Part shown: positions 15,299-21,476 of the stretch, piece by piece
How positions within the stretch are numbered: the first letter of the stretch is position 1
Layout of the letters: the number at the start of each line of letters is the position of its first letter
DNA from: Bacteroidota bacterium
GTDB taxonomy: Bacteria > Bacteroidota > Bacteroidia > Flavobacteriales_F > PHOS-HE28
Reading direction: 5' to 3'
Length of the DNA stretch: 21,476 bases
Assembly (NCBI GenBank): GCA_023412755.1
Contig: JAEZCB010000133.1
Span: forward strand, 1-21,476
Made by a program: the position numbers and the translations under genes
Notes under the pieces: generated by a model
Told to the model about the DNA's origin: nothing
The model's database searches: none
Seen by the model: only the letters and a program-made list of their open reading frames with translations

Positions 15299-15739
15299 TT
15301 ACAAGAATGCAGTGGCGAACTCTCCCGGCTCATACACCTGCAACTGTGATGCGGTCTTAAAATCCTTGGGGTTGCAGGTGATGATGCCATCTACCTTGCC
15401 GCTATGCAAGGCCGCGAAGTGCTGAAGTCCATCCTCGAGATCCTGAAAGCCGCTGGCCATACTCGCGTAGAAATCGGCCGGTGCCAAAGGGATCATGGTG
15501 AAGAGAGGGAGGAGGATGCCCATGGCCTTCACCACCCGATCTCGATCAGGAACATTCTTTTTTCGTTCCCACTTCCGCCCGAACACATATTGGATGTTGG
15601 CCATGATCACCGGCGTGGTGACGCCTTGGAAGCGCTGGTCGAGGAGCCCTTGCATCACCTGGACACTATCCTCAGTTTGCACTTCTCCTTTGGCCATGGC
15701 CGCGATCACCACATCGCTATCCACCAGCATGCGCGTCAT
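15299..15739 (-). CDS. PIN-domain toxin (VapC-like)
   Basis: 146 residues with the PIN ribonuclease fold. Acidic metal-binding residues visible are Asp7 and Asp9 in MLVDSDVVI, the central acidic cluster FQDLEDGLQHFAA (Asp100, Glu102, Asp103) and the C-terminal DGIITCNPKDF (Asp117, Asp126). VapC-type toxins cleave tRNA or rRNA and stop translation until bound by the antitoxin. The start codon overlaps the stop of the upstream antitoxin gene by four bases (ATGA), the classic arrangement for translational coupling of a type II toxin-antitoxin pair. The pair sits between glycosyltransferase-type genes on the same strand and therefore may be cotranscribed with them. Confidence 0.9.
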   Translation of the reverse strand: MTRMLVDSDVVIAAMAKGEVQTEDSVQVMQGLLDQRFQGVTTPVIMANIQYVFGRKWERKKNVPDRDRVVKAMGILLPLFTMIPLAPADFYASMASGFQDLEDGLQHFAALHSGKVDGIITCNPKDFKTASQLQVYEPGEFATAFL

Positions 15740-16005
15740 GCCCGTCTGGCTTTACGGCGAGTGGGTTCGGCTTTAACGCGGCGGGTGATCCGGCCTAACC
15801 GGTCTTGGCGTTGGGCATCTTCATCAGTAAGATCAAGAGTTCCTCCCAGTAGATCTTGCCAATTACCGCGGTGTGGATTCGTACCACCGGCGCGTTCGAC
15901 CGCCTCTTCGAAAAGTTCACTTACGCTCTTACCCAAGCGCTTGCTCAACGCCTTCGCCTGCTTTACCGTATCGGCATCAACACTAAGGGTCAGCTTGGTC
16001 TTCAT
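15736..16005 (-). CDS. Antitoxin of the PIN toxin (DUF6364-like, VapB type)
   Basis: 89 residues. The N-terminus MKTKLTLSVDADTVKQAKALSKRLGKSVSELFEEAVERAGG has the ribbon-helix-helix pattern: a short beta strand (KLTLSVD) for DNA contact followed by two helices. The C-terminal half (NPHRGNWQDLLGGTLDLTDED and RRVKAEPTRRKARRA) should be the disordered toxin-binding and basic tail. It neutralises the downstream toxin and usually represses the shared promoter. The promoter box CAAAGATA on the plus strand (TATCTTTG on the minus) is five bases upstream of the ATG. DUF6364 is a suggestion from pattern; the RHH antitoxin role is well supported by context. Confidence 0.88.
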   Translation of the reverse strand: MKTKLTLSVDADTVKQAKALSKRLGKSVSELFEEAVERAGGTNPHRGNWQDLLGGTLDLTDEDAQRQDRLGRITRRVKAEPTRRKARRA

Positions 16006-16009
16006 GGAA

Positions 16010-16017
16010 CAAAGATA
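16010..16017 (-). promoter_or_regulatory. -7 box (TATCTTTG) of the toxin-antitoxin operon
   Basis: Minus-strand TATCTTTG fits TAnnTTTG and ends only four bases before the antitoxin ATG at 16005. It implies a leaderless or nearly leaderless mRNA and a separate transcription unit inside the glycan cluster. Confidence 0.5.
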
Positions 16018-16045
16018 CGTATACAGAAAGGCTGCACGTGCACCA

Positions 16046-16618
16046 TTATCCCACCACCCTTTCCCGTACCGCCACCGCCGGATTACCCTGGTAGATCATG
16101 TACATATCCAGGTCTTTGGTGGCTACGCTACCAGCCGCTAGCACCGAATGACTTCTCAGGGTAACGCCCAGGGTAACGATGGCTCCCGCTCCTACCCAGC
16201 TCCCGTCCTCCAGCACCACCGGCTTGGTATAGGTGGGATAGTCGATCTTCTTGTAATCGTGGCTGCCCTGGATGATCATGGCGCCCTGGCTGATGACCAC
16301 ATTGCTGCCGATGGTGAGTTGATCCAGGTTGTCCAGCCATGCGCGTTGCCCGATCCAGCTGTGATCGCCGATCGTGAGTTTCCAGGGGAACTTGATGTTC
16401 ACACTCGGATGGATCACCACCCCCTTCCCCACTTTTGCACCGAAGAGCCGCAACAGCCCTGGCTTTGGCGAGCGGAATGGGAAGAGCGGATTGATGAAGA
16501 ACAGGGCATTGGTAAAGTACCAGAGCGTGCGCTTGATCAACCCGGCACCCGGATCAAAGGTGCTGGAGTTGTCGAAGCGGGAGAGGTCCACGCGGCGGCG
16601 CTCGGTGGTGGGCATCAT
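16046..16618 (-). CDS. wcaF: WcaF-like colanic-acid-type acetyltransferase
   Basis: 190 residues from the ATG at 16618 (or the adjacent one at 16615). The start RRRVDLSRFDNSSTFDPGAGL and then LIKRTLWYFTNALFFINPLFPF match the N-terminal signature of WcaF-type acetyltransferases. The rest is a left-handed beta-helix of hexapeptide repeats (IGDHSWIGQRAWLDNL, IGSNVVISQGAMI) with catalytic His in IQGSHDYKK, and ends SVATKDLDMYMIYQGNPAVAV. The enzyme transfers acetyl from acetyl-CoA to a sugar hydroxyl of an exopolysaccharide precursor and should be a trimer. A TTG start at 16645 is possible but lacks family similarity. The neighbouring ORF stops inside its ATGATG start. Symbol is by family similarity. 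Confidence 0.9.
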   Translation of the reverse strand: MMPTTERRRVDLSRFDNSSTFDPGAGLIKRTLWYFTNALFFINPLFPFRSPKPGLLRLFGAKVGKGVVIHPSVNIKFPWKLTIGDHSWIGQRAWLDNLDQLTIGSNVVISQGAMIIQGSHDYKKIDYPTYTKPVVLEDGSWVGAGAIVTLGVTLRSHSVLAAGSVATKDLDMYMIYQGNPAVAVRERVVG

Positions 16619-16851
16619 GGTCGGTAATGTGTGGATCCTGACCAAGGATCAGTAAATGGGTAATTCCGATCATGGCGCATCTCCTTCTGTATCACCAGTG
16701 GATCACCACCACCAAAACCGCCTTTCCAGACGAGATCCATCTGGCCGCGTTCACCTTTTCTGCGCCGTCTCAAAAACGGCTTCACCTTTTCATGTGATGG
16801 CCGTTCAAGCCTGCACGATCTCAAGATCCTACGGTCGATCACGATCACCAT
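16615..16851 (-). pseudogene. 78-codon ORF: remnant toxin-like start plus duplicated antitoxin tail
   Basis: The frame begins MVIVIDRRILRS, reminiscent of the first strand of a PIN toxin (VIVIDTN...) with the metal-site neighbour changed, then basic sequence, then MDLVWKGGFGGGDPLVIQKEMRHDR. That last segment resembles the 68-residue protein encoded just upstream (MSDLVGTIQISLDPMVFQRKIRDEW): DP[ML]V[FI]Q[RK] and following residues agree, and by my count 28 of 40 bases match between 16666-16705 and 16892-16931. I read it as decayed duplicated toxin-antitoxin DNA. It could instead be a real small gene coupled to wcaF, whose ATG overlaps its stop. Confidence 0.35.
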
Positions 16852-16858
16852 GTCTTAC

Positions 16859-17065
16859 TCATAGGTCAGACCAGCTCGGCATGGATCTCTCCCATTCATC
16901 GCGGATCTTTCGCTGGAACACCATTGGATCCAAACTGATCTGTATGGTGCCGACAAGATCGCTCATGTCCACACCCTTTGTTTTAGGACCAGAAGATACC
17001 TGACGGATCACCCCCTTGACCTTGGGTCGGGCGCGGCTCGTGGTTTTCTTCTGCTTGGGTGCCAT
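16859..17065 (-). CDS. Small basic protein, possible antitoxin
   Basis: 68 residues. The N-terminus is strongly basic (MAPKQKKTTSRARPKVKG) and the C-terminal half contains DMSDLVGTIQISLDPMVFQRKIRDEWE, which looks like a toxin-binding tail of a small antitoxin. Its TGA stop overlaps an ATG (ATGA), the coupling typical for toxin genes, but that downstream frame ends after five codons (MSKTW). A promoter-like TAACTTTA lies five bases upstream of the ATG. The family is not recognised and the antitoxin role is inferred from size, charge, layout and the presence of the nearby PIN system. An alternative is a DNA-binding small protein unrelated to toxins. Confidence 0.5.
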   Translation of the reverse strand: MAPKQKKTTSRARPKVKGVIRQVSSGPKTKGVDMSDLVGTIQISLDPMVFQRKIRDEWERSMPSWSDL

Positions 17066-17069
17066 GATG

Positions 17070-17077
17070 TAAAGTTA
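17070..17077 (-). promoter_or_regulatory. Near-match -7 box (TAACTTTA) before the small basic protein
   Basis: Minus-strand TAACTTTA differs in the last base from the window's recurrent TAACTTTG and is placed four bases from the ATG, as for the toxin-antitoxin promoter. Confidence 0.35.
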
Positions 17078-17088
17078 CAGAAGCCCCA

Positions 17089-18231
17089 TCACCCCCGCCC
17101 GAACATCTGTACGTACTTCTTCACCGGCTCCTGATCATTCACGGTGCGGCCGGCCAATGCGAACGCACCTGCGCATAACCGCTGGTAGGCCAGATCATCC
17201 ATATCCACCAGCTCCTGCAGTACCTCTTCAAACTGTCCTGGGTTCTCCAGCGGAAGATCCCAGCCGGCCTGTTGTTCCTCAAGCTTTCGCCAGGGGGTGC
17301 GGTCGCTGATGAGCAACGGGCGGCCCACCGATAGTGCTTCCAGCATGGCGTGCCCGAAGTTCTCGCCAGTGCTGGGCATGTAAAGGAAGTGCGCATTTGC
17401 GATCTTGCGCATCACTTCGTTGTTATCCAACTGGCCTTTCAATTCAACCTCGATGTTCGGTGGCAATGCGGCGATCGCAGCCTGGCACTTTGCCCAGTAA
17501 GCCTGGTCGTAGACGGTTCCGTGGAGATCGAACCGTACCTGGCCTCTCAGTTTCCGCAAACGCTCGATCGCGAACAGCGTTCCCTTTTCCTCTGCGATTC
17601 GCGCGGGACTGATCAGGTGAAGTTCGCCGGACCTTTTGGTGACCAGAGCCGGTTTGGTCGAATTGATCCGCCGCGGAAGGTTAGGGACCAGATGGATCTT
17701 TACATCCTTTCCGATCCACTTGCGGATCTCCTTCACCTCTTCTTGGTTGGTGGCCTGGAATTCCACGCCGGTAAAGGCCCCGATCACTTTCATGGCTTGG
17801 AGAAAGAGCCGCTTCTTGAGGCCTCCCTGGCTCATCGGGCCTTTGGCCAGCATGCCCCGAACCGCCACGATGCGCCGTTGCTTTGACTTCCGCAATAGCC
17901 ATAACGGGATCACCGTGGACCACTTGGAGTACATGCCGTTGATGTATATCACATCCCACTCCCCAGCCAGCAAGCCCATCCAGTTGCGGAGGGAACGTGC
18001 CTTAGCTGAACTGTACCAGATCTTTTCGCCCAGGTCACCTGTCACCCAACCATTCTTTCGTAGGCCCTCCGGTGAGTCATCGTCCATGTAGTCGCGGTCG
18101 CCGGTCACAATGTGGAAGTCGATCTGCTTATGCAGGTGCTCCACCAAGTTCACCATGCTGCGCACCGGCCCACCTGCCTTGAAGAACGGCTTGTACCAAT
18201 CGATGAGCACCAGCACCTTGGGCTTCTTCAT
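17089..18231 (-). CDS. GT4 glycosyltransferase
   Basis: 380 residues from the ATG at 18231; the longer frame to 18285 would only add sequence antisense-like to the neighbour. The GT-B fold is shown by MKKPKVLVLIDWYKPFFKAGGPVRSMVNL with the GGP acceptor loop, HLISPARIAEEKGTLFAIERL at the start of the donor domain, and the retaining-enzyme motif STGENFGHAMLEALSVGRPLLIS with Glu290 and Glu298 (E-x7-E). It adds a sugar from a nucleotide donor to a surface glycan intermediate on the cytoplasmic face. Its start overlaps the stop of the upstream GT4 gene by four bases, so both are translated as a unit. Donor and linkage cannot be read from sequence. Confidence 0.92.
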   Translation of the reverse strand: MKKPKVLVLIDWYKPFFKAGGPVRSMVNLVEHLHKQIDFHIVTGDRDYMDDDSPEGLRKNGWVTGDLGEKIWYSSAKARSLRNWMGLLAGEWDVIYINGMYSKWSTVIPLWLLRKSKQRRIVAVRGMLAKGPMSQGGLKKRLFLQAMKVIGAFTGVEFQATNQEEVKEIRKWIGKDVKIHLVPNLPRRINSTKPALVTKRSGELHLISPARIAEEKGTLFAIERLRKLRGQVRFDLHGTVYDQAYWAKCQAAIAALPPNIEVELKGQLDNNEVMRKIANAHFLYMPSTGENFGHAMLEALSVGRPLLISDRTPWRKLEEQQAGWDLPLENPGQFEEVLQELVDMDDLAYQRLCAGAFALAGRTVNDQEPVKKYVQMFGRG

Positions 18232-19304
18232 GGGCGTGCGGTGATCAAGTCCATGGCGGTGGCGGCCCATTGCTGCGGTCCCCACGCCTGCCCTAGTTCA
18301 TGGCTCCTGCGACCCATGGCCGCAAGTTCGGCGTCGGAGCTGAGGACCATCATGCGCATCATGGTCTTCAGGGTGTTCTTGTCGCCGGCCATGAAGCGAT
18401 CGCCGTTCTCATTGTCGTGAAGGAAACGTTCCGCCGCACCCACCGCCGAACTTAAGATGAGCGGGAATCCGGCACAAGCATGTTCGTGCACCACTACTCC
18501 CCAAGGCTCGTACAAGCTGGGCAGCACGAAAACCCCGCATTTTGCGAGCACCTCCTCCATCTCCTCCGGTTGTCTGAAGCCAAGATGACAGATGCGCGGG
18601 TGCTTCCCGGAAGGCGAGTTCTTTACTTGTTGGTGTAGTTCGCCAGTGCCTGCGATCCAAAGTTCCCAGTCAGCCGCTTCATTCTCTGCGCATAATTCAG
18701 CGAAGGCATCACAGAGGTATTGATGGCCTTTGGTGGAAATGTAGCGGGCCACGCACAGGAAACGATGCGGCCACTTCTCCTGGCGTTGTGCAAGCAAACG
18801 TTGTCCGAGCGCCAGGAAGTGCGCGGTATCTGCGGAGTAGAAGCCTGTGCTGATACGGGCTTCGGGAAAGCCGAGTTTTCGGGCATATGCGGCTTGTGCC
18901 GCACCAGTGACCCAGGCATGGGAAAAGGTGCGGTGCATCCACAAGCGCGCGGCCATTACCGCCAACCATTGTCGTGGCGCACCGCGCCATGCTGTGTCGC
19001 TGCACCAGACTGTTGCGATGCCGCGCTTGCGGTGCTGCCGGCTGATGCGCAAGTAGGTCTCATCAACCCAGCCACTGGTGAAGATGATGTCCGGTCGCAG
19101 TTGGTCAACGAAGCTCTCGAGCAGGGCATCGTTCTGCTTGTCACGCTCCTGTACATGCACCCGGCTTTTCTCAAAATTGAAAGGCGCCTCCTTGTTCACC
19201 GGCCAGCGTACGAGATGTACCTCCGCTCGTGTGGCCAATTGCTCGAGGCAGGCCATGACGTAGGGCGCGGCTTCTGTATATAGGAAGAGGGCCTTGGGGA
19301 GCAT
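18228..19304 (-). CDS. GT4 glycosyltransferase
   Basis: 358 residues from the ATG at 19304 (MLPKALFLYTEAAPYVMACLEQL). The frame is open to 19445, but the upstream part lacks the GT-B start and is left as leader. N-terminal acceptor domain is followed by the donor domain: FLCVARYISTKGHQYLCDAFAEL, ELWIAGTGELHQ, HLGFRQPEEMEEVLAKCGVFVLPSLYEPWGVVVHEHACAG, in which the E-x7-E pair is Glu266 and Glu274. The central part (DIIFTSGWVDETYLRI) is typical of enzymes that modify lipid-linked glycans. It is the first gene of the minus-strand cluster and overlaps the next GT4 gene by four bases. The 145-base leader region shared with the divergent membrane glycosyltransferase must hold both promoters, but I see no exact TAnnTTTG there. 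Confidence 0.92.
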   Translation of the reverse strand: MLPKALFLYTEAAPYVMACLEQLATRAEVHLVRWPVNKEAPFNFEKSRVHVQERDKQNDALLESFVDQLRPDIIFTSGWVDETYLRISRQHRKRGIATVWCSDTAWRGAPRQWLAVMAARLWMHRTFSHAWVTGAAQAAYARKLGFPEARISTGFYSADTAHFLALGQRLLAQRQEKWPHRFLCVARYISTKGHQYLCDAFAELCAENEAADWELWIAGTGELHQQVKNSPSGKHPRICHLGFRQPEEMEEVLAKCGVFVLPSLYEPWGVVVHEHACAGFPLILSSAVGAAERFLHDNENGDRFMAGDKNTLKTMMRMMVLSSDAELAAMGRRSHELGQAWGPQQWAATAMDLITARP

Positions 19305-19449
19305 GGTGCGAAGATCAGGTGATCGGATGAGCTGTTGTAGATATTTAGGAATATTCAACGCCCCATGGGCATGAGTGATGTATCCAATGCCTTTCTCTTG
19401 AGTCATGTGCCTAAAAATGATGGACCGATCTGCGTAGTTTGGCACACGT

Positions 19450-21180
19450 ATGAAGCGGCAGGAGGTTTGGGATGAGAATAAATGGTTGATGCGGCCTATC
19501 GCCGCTGTCGCGCTCTTTCTATCATTACCGATAGCATTGATCTTCTGGTTTCATGACGTCCACGATCTCCAGGCCCTGGGCCGTATAAAATATCATGAAT
19601 GGGGTTACCGATATTTTGAGATAAGTGGTGGCGTAGGTTCATTGTGGGTACTTCGCCTATTGTTCACGGGTATCGCTGCAGGTACATTTCTTTTCTTATC
19701 CACTCACCGAAGGTCAACCATTCTCCAACCTGGCCTATTGCATTTCATTGTTTCACCATTTCGACAGATGGACAAGACCGATCTGAAGCTCACATGGGCC
19801 ATCGCGATCACAATAGTATCCGTGCGTATCTATCATTTAATAACGTATCCACTTCACACAGATGAAGTGGCATCCTATGATTATTTCGTAAGCAAGGGTT
19901 GGCTTGCCACATTGGTCTTCTATCCGATGCCCAATAATCATATTTTCTTCAACATGATCGCGGGGATGTTCCATGTATTCTTCACTGACATTCTGTGGAC
20001 CATGCGGGTTCCCACGTTGTTGATCGGTCTCGCGGGAACGCTTGTGGTGCACAGCATGTTGTTGCGGATCACTGCTCCTTTGGTGGCAGTTCTTACCACC
20101 GCATTCTTCAGCTTTTCCGGAATGAGTCTTTATCTCATGGTCATAGGTCGTGGTTATGCCATCTTATTCACTTGTGCAGCAATTTCTTCACTGGCATTGA
20201 TCCTTCTACGAAGAGGTGGCTCTCATCAGCGCCTCTTCTGGATCCTCTACTTTTTCTGCACAGTAGCCGGGTCTATTACTGTTCCAACGTATCTCTATGC
20301 GCTCCTGGCCAACCTTCTTTTTGGCTTGTATATCTTTCGAAGTTCGGCGTATAGAAAACAATTGAAGCCACTTGCTATTACCACTGGAGCGGCGATAGCA
20401 CTCACGATCATACTCTACATGCCCGTGTTGCTGGTAAGTGGGACCAGCGCGCTATTTGAGAATCGTTACCTGGCCTCCTTGCCATTGACCGTGGCGTCCG
20501 AAAGGATGCTTGATCATTTGATCTTGTCTGAACAGCTTCTTTTTGGAAGCATCGTCCTTCAACCATGGTTGTTCCTTAGCGTGGTCACAGGCGGAACACT
20601 GATGCTATTTTCAAAGGAGCATCGGGGACCAACACTATTATGCCTATTACACATCTTATTGCCCTATATGATCGCCACGCTCCAGGGTGTATTACCACCA
20701 GAGCGGGTATTATTCCCAAAGCATTTCTTCTTCGTTCTGTTATTGGCGTTGTTGGTCCATGCTGCCGCCAAAAGACTTCTGGCTGGAAAAAGGTTGGTGT
20801 ATTTAGTGTTGTCCATACCCTTGGCCTATGGGATCACGCAGATCCATTCCCTAGAGGGAGCCACCGCAAAACGTAAAGAGGATCTTGAGAATATTGAAAG
20901 TTCACATCAGATATTGATGAGTACCCCGAGTGAGGAAGTACTTATCCAATACGGAATGTATGAATTGTATCTGTTGCACCATGCATATCGGGATGGAGGG
21001 CATCAACGGTTGCACTGCGACCCAGCAACTTTGCAGGGAATACCGGAATGGATCCTAATAGGACACGCTTCTGATGATCCCGATACTATCGATCGAAATG
21101 GCTACGAGCTCTTTATGCACAACAATGATGTGTCCATGTATCGGCGCAAGGCCGCCGATGACGTACCTGAAGCGGAATAG
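19450..21180 (+). CDS. Polytopic membrane glycosyltransferase, GT39/ArnT-like
   Basis: 576 residues with about ten to twelve hydrophobic helices. After two N-terminal helices (about 17-34 and 65-83) comes LTWAIAITIVSVRIYHLITYPLHTDEVASYDYFVSKGW with Asp138-Glu139, the acidic pair in the first large loop typical of GT-C enzymes such as GT39 and ArnT. The GT-C enzymes take a sugar from a polyprenyl-phosphate donor on the periplasmic side. The next loop (YPMPNNHIFFNMIAGMF) has the PxNNH pattern common in Bacteroidota homologues. A soluble tail of about 100 residues follows the last helix. The gene is visibly more AT-rich than the GT4 genes, as often in glycan loci exchanged between strains. It ends at a strong terminator. 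Confidence 0.85.
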   Translation: MKRQEVWDENKWLMRPIAAVALFLSLPIALIFWFHDVHDLQALGRIKYHEWGYRYFEISGGVGSLWVLRLLFTGIAAGTFLFLSTHRRSTILQPGLLHFIVSPFRQMDKTDLKLTWAIAITIVSVRIYHLITYPLHTDEVASYDYFVSKGWLATLVFYPMPNNHIFFNMIAGMFHVFFTDILWTMRVPTLLIGLAGTLVVHSMLLRITAPLVAVLTTAFFSFSGMSLYLMVIGRGYAILFTCAAISSLALILLRRGGSHQRLFWILYFFCTVAGSITVPTYLYALLANLLFGLYIFRSSAYRKQLKPLAITTGAAIALTIILYMPVLLVSGTSALFENRYLASLPLTVASERMLDHLILSEQLLFGSIVLQPWLFLSVVTGGTLMLFSKEHRGPTLLCLLHILLPYMIATLQGVLPPERVLFPKHFFFVLLLALLVHAAAKRLLAGKRLVYLVLSIPLAYGITQIHSLEGATAKRKEDLENIESSHQILMSTPSEEVLIQYGMYELYLLHHAYRDGGHQRLHCDPATLQGIPEWILIGHASDDPDTIDRNGYELFMHNNDVSMYRRKAADDVPEAE

Positions 21181-21199
21181 CAGACAACCATGCAACAGT

Positions 21200-21234
21200 A
21201 AAGGGTGAAAGAGCCTGGCTCTTCCACCCTTTTT
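21200..21234 (+). terminator. Rho-independent terminator of the membrane glycosyltransferase gene
   Basis: AAAGGGTGAAAGAGCC pairs with GGCTCTTCCACCCTTT with one mismatch over 16 bases and a very small loop, followed by a T-run to 21234. It begins 20 bases after the stop. The reverse side has only a short T-run, so termination of the convergent peptidase gene is possible but weaker. Confidence 0.85.
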
Positions 21235-21281
21235 CTCTTGTAACTGATCCTAGGGTGCACAATTCAAGCCAGTGCTCGGCC

Positions 21282-21476
21282 TTACTGCGCCACATCGTAC
21301 CCGAACACATCCTTCTTGCTCAACACCTTCACCTCTCCCAGCTTCTCCAGCGTTTTGAGATCGGTGGTCTCCTTCTTGCCGAGGACGAGGTAGGTGTAGT
21401 TGCGGCCTTTGATCTCCTGTTCGAAGAACTTGCGCATGTCTTCCAGCGTGATGGCGGGGATGCGCTCGTAGCTGTC
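21282..21476 (-). CDS. M16 family metallopeptidase, C-terminal end only
   Basis: The minus strand is open from the right edge to a TAA at 21284-21282 (64 codons). It reads DSYERIPAITLEDMRKFF, then EQEIKGRNYTYLVLGKKE, then LKTLEKLGEVKVLSKKDVFGYDVAQ. This resembles the end of secreted M16 (insulinase-like) peptidases of Bacteroidota, where VLGkke...L...G.v..L...diFGy is common. The catalytic HxxEH domain would lie outside the window, so activity cannot be judged. It converges on the glycosyltransferase gene with the terminator between them. Confidence 0.75.
   Translation of the reverse strand, partial: DSYERIPAITLEDMRKFFEQEIKGRNYTYLVLGKKETTDLKTLEKLGEVKVLSKKDVFGYDVAQ

Noticed and set aside
15404..16141. 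245-codon plus-strand ORF
   Set aside because: Antisense to the toxin-antitoxin pair and the acetyltransferase end, with typical shadow composition.
19305..19445. Longer N-terminus for the upstream GT4 gene
   Set aside because: The extra 47 residues come before a typical GT-B opening strand at MLPKALFLYTEAAP and would fill the shared divergent promoter region.

Overview
The window looks like chromosomal DNA from a Bacteroidota bacterium, most likely of the Flavobacteriales, with a fairly high GC content for that order (estimated by eye). The reasons are four proteins ending in a type IX secretion (T9SS) sorting domain, a DUF5723-like outer-membrane protein, promoter -7 boxes of the Bacteroidota form TAnnTTTG close to start codons, and secreted peptidases of the kinds these bacteria carry. 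I see no rRNA, tRNA, CRISPR array, insertion sequence or phage module. No gene-free gap exceeds 300 bases.

Layout, left half (1-14.3 kb). A small membrane protein runs off the left edge and is divergent from a lipoprotein / outer-membrane barrel pair with overlapping frames, followed by a small multidrug resistance (SMR) exporter. On the opposite strand lie a secreted PHB-depolymerase-like esterase (T9SS), the 16S rRNA processing factor RimM, an intradiol ring-cleavage dioxygenase with both a Tat signal and a T9SS tail, and an AraC-type regulator. A beta-helix-like T9SS protein and an unrecognised 184-residue protein follow on the plus strand. After them come an exported M3 metallopeptidase (Dcp type), a secreted protein with MORN-like repeats, a DUF4342 protein and another T9SS-tailed secreted protein in a visibly AT-richer stretch.

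Layout, right half (14.3-21.2 kb). This is a surface-glycan locus: a WcaE-like GT2 glycosyltransferase, a WcaF-like acetyltransferase, two GT4 glycosyltransferases with a 4-base overlap, and a divergent polytopic GT39-like membrane glycosyltransferase ending at a strong hairpin terminator. Two small-gene insertions interrupt it: a complete VapB-VapC-like toxin-antitoxin pair, and a second region with an antitoxin-like ORF and what seems to be a decayed duplicate of its tail. The window ends in the C-terminus of an M16-type peptidase.

The most unusual feature is a 118-bp palindromic element inside the GT2 gene, bounded by perfect 16-bp inverted repeats and carrying internal hairpins and direct repeats. 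It is read through in frame and adds about 40 residues between two conserved blocks of the enzyme, in the manner of the protein-coding palindromic elements known from Rickettsia. Other points of interest are the Tat plus T9SS dioxygenase, the eroded toxin-antitoxin region, a coding-like stretch in frame after the rimM stop, and promoters so close to start codons that the mRNAs should be almost leaderless.
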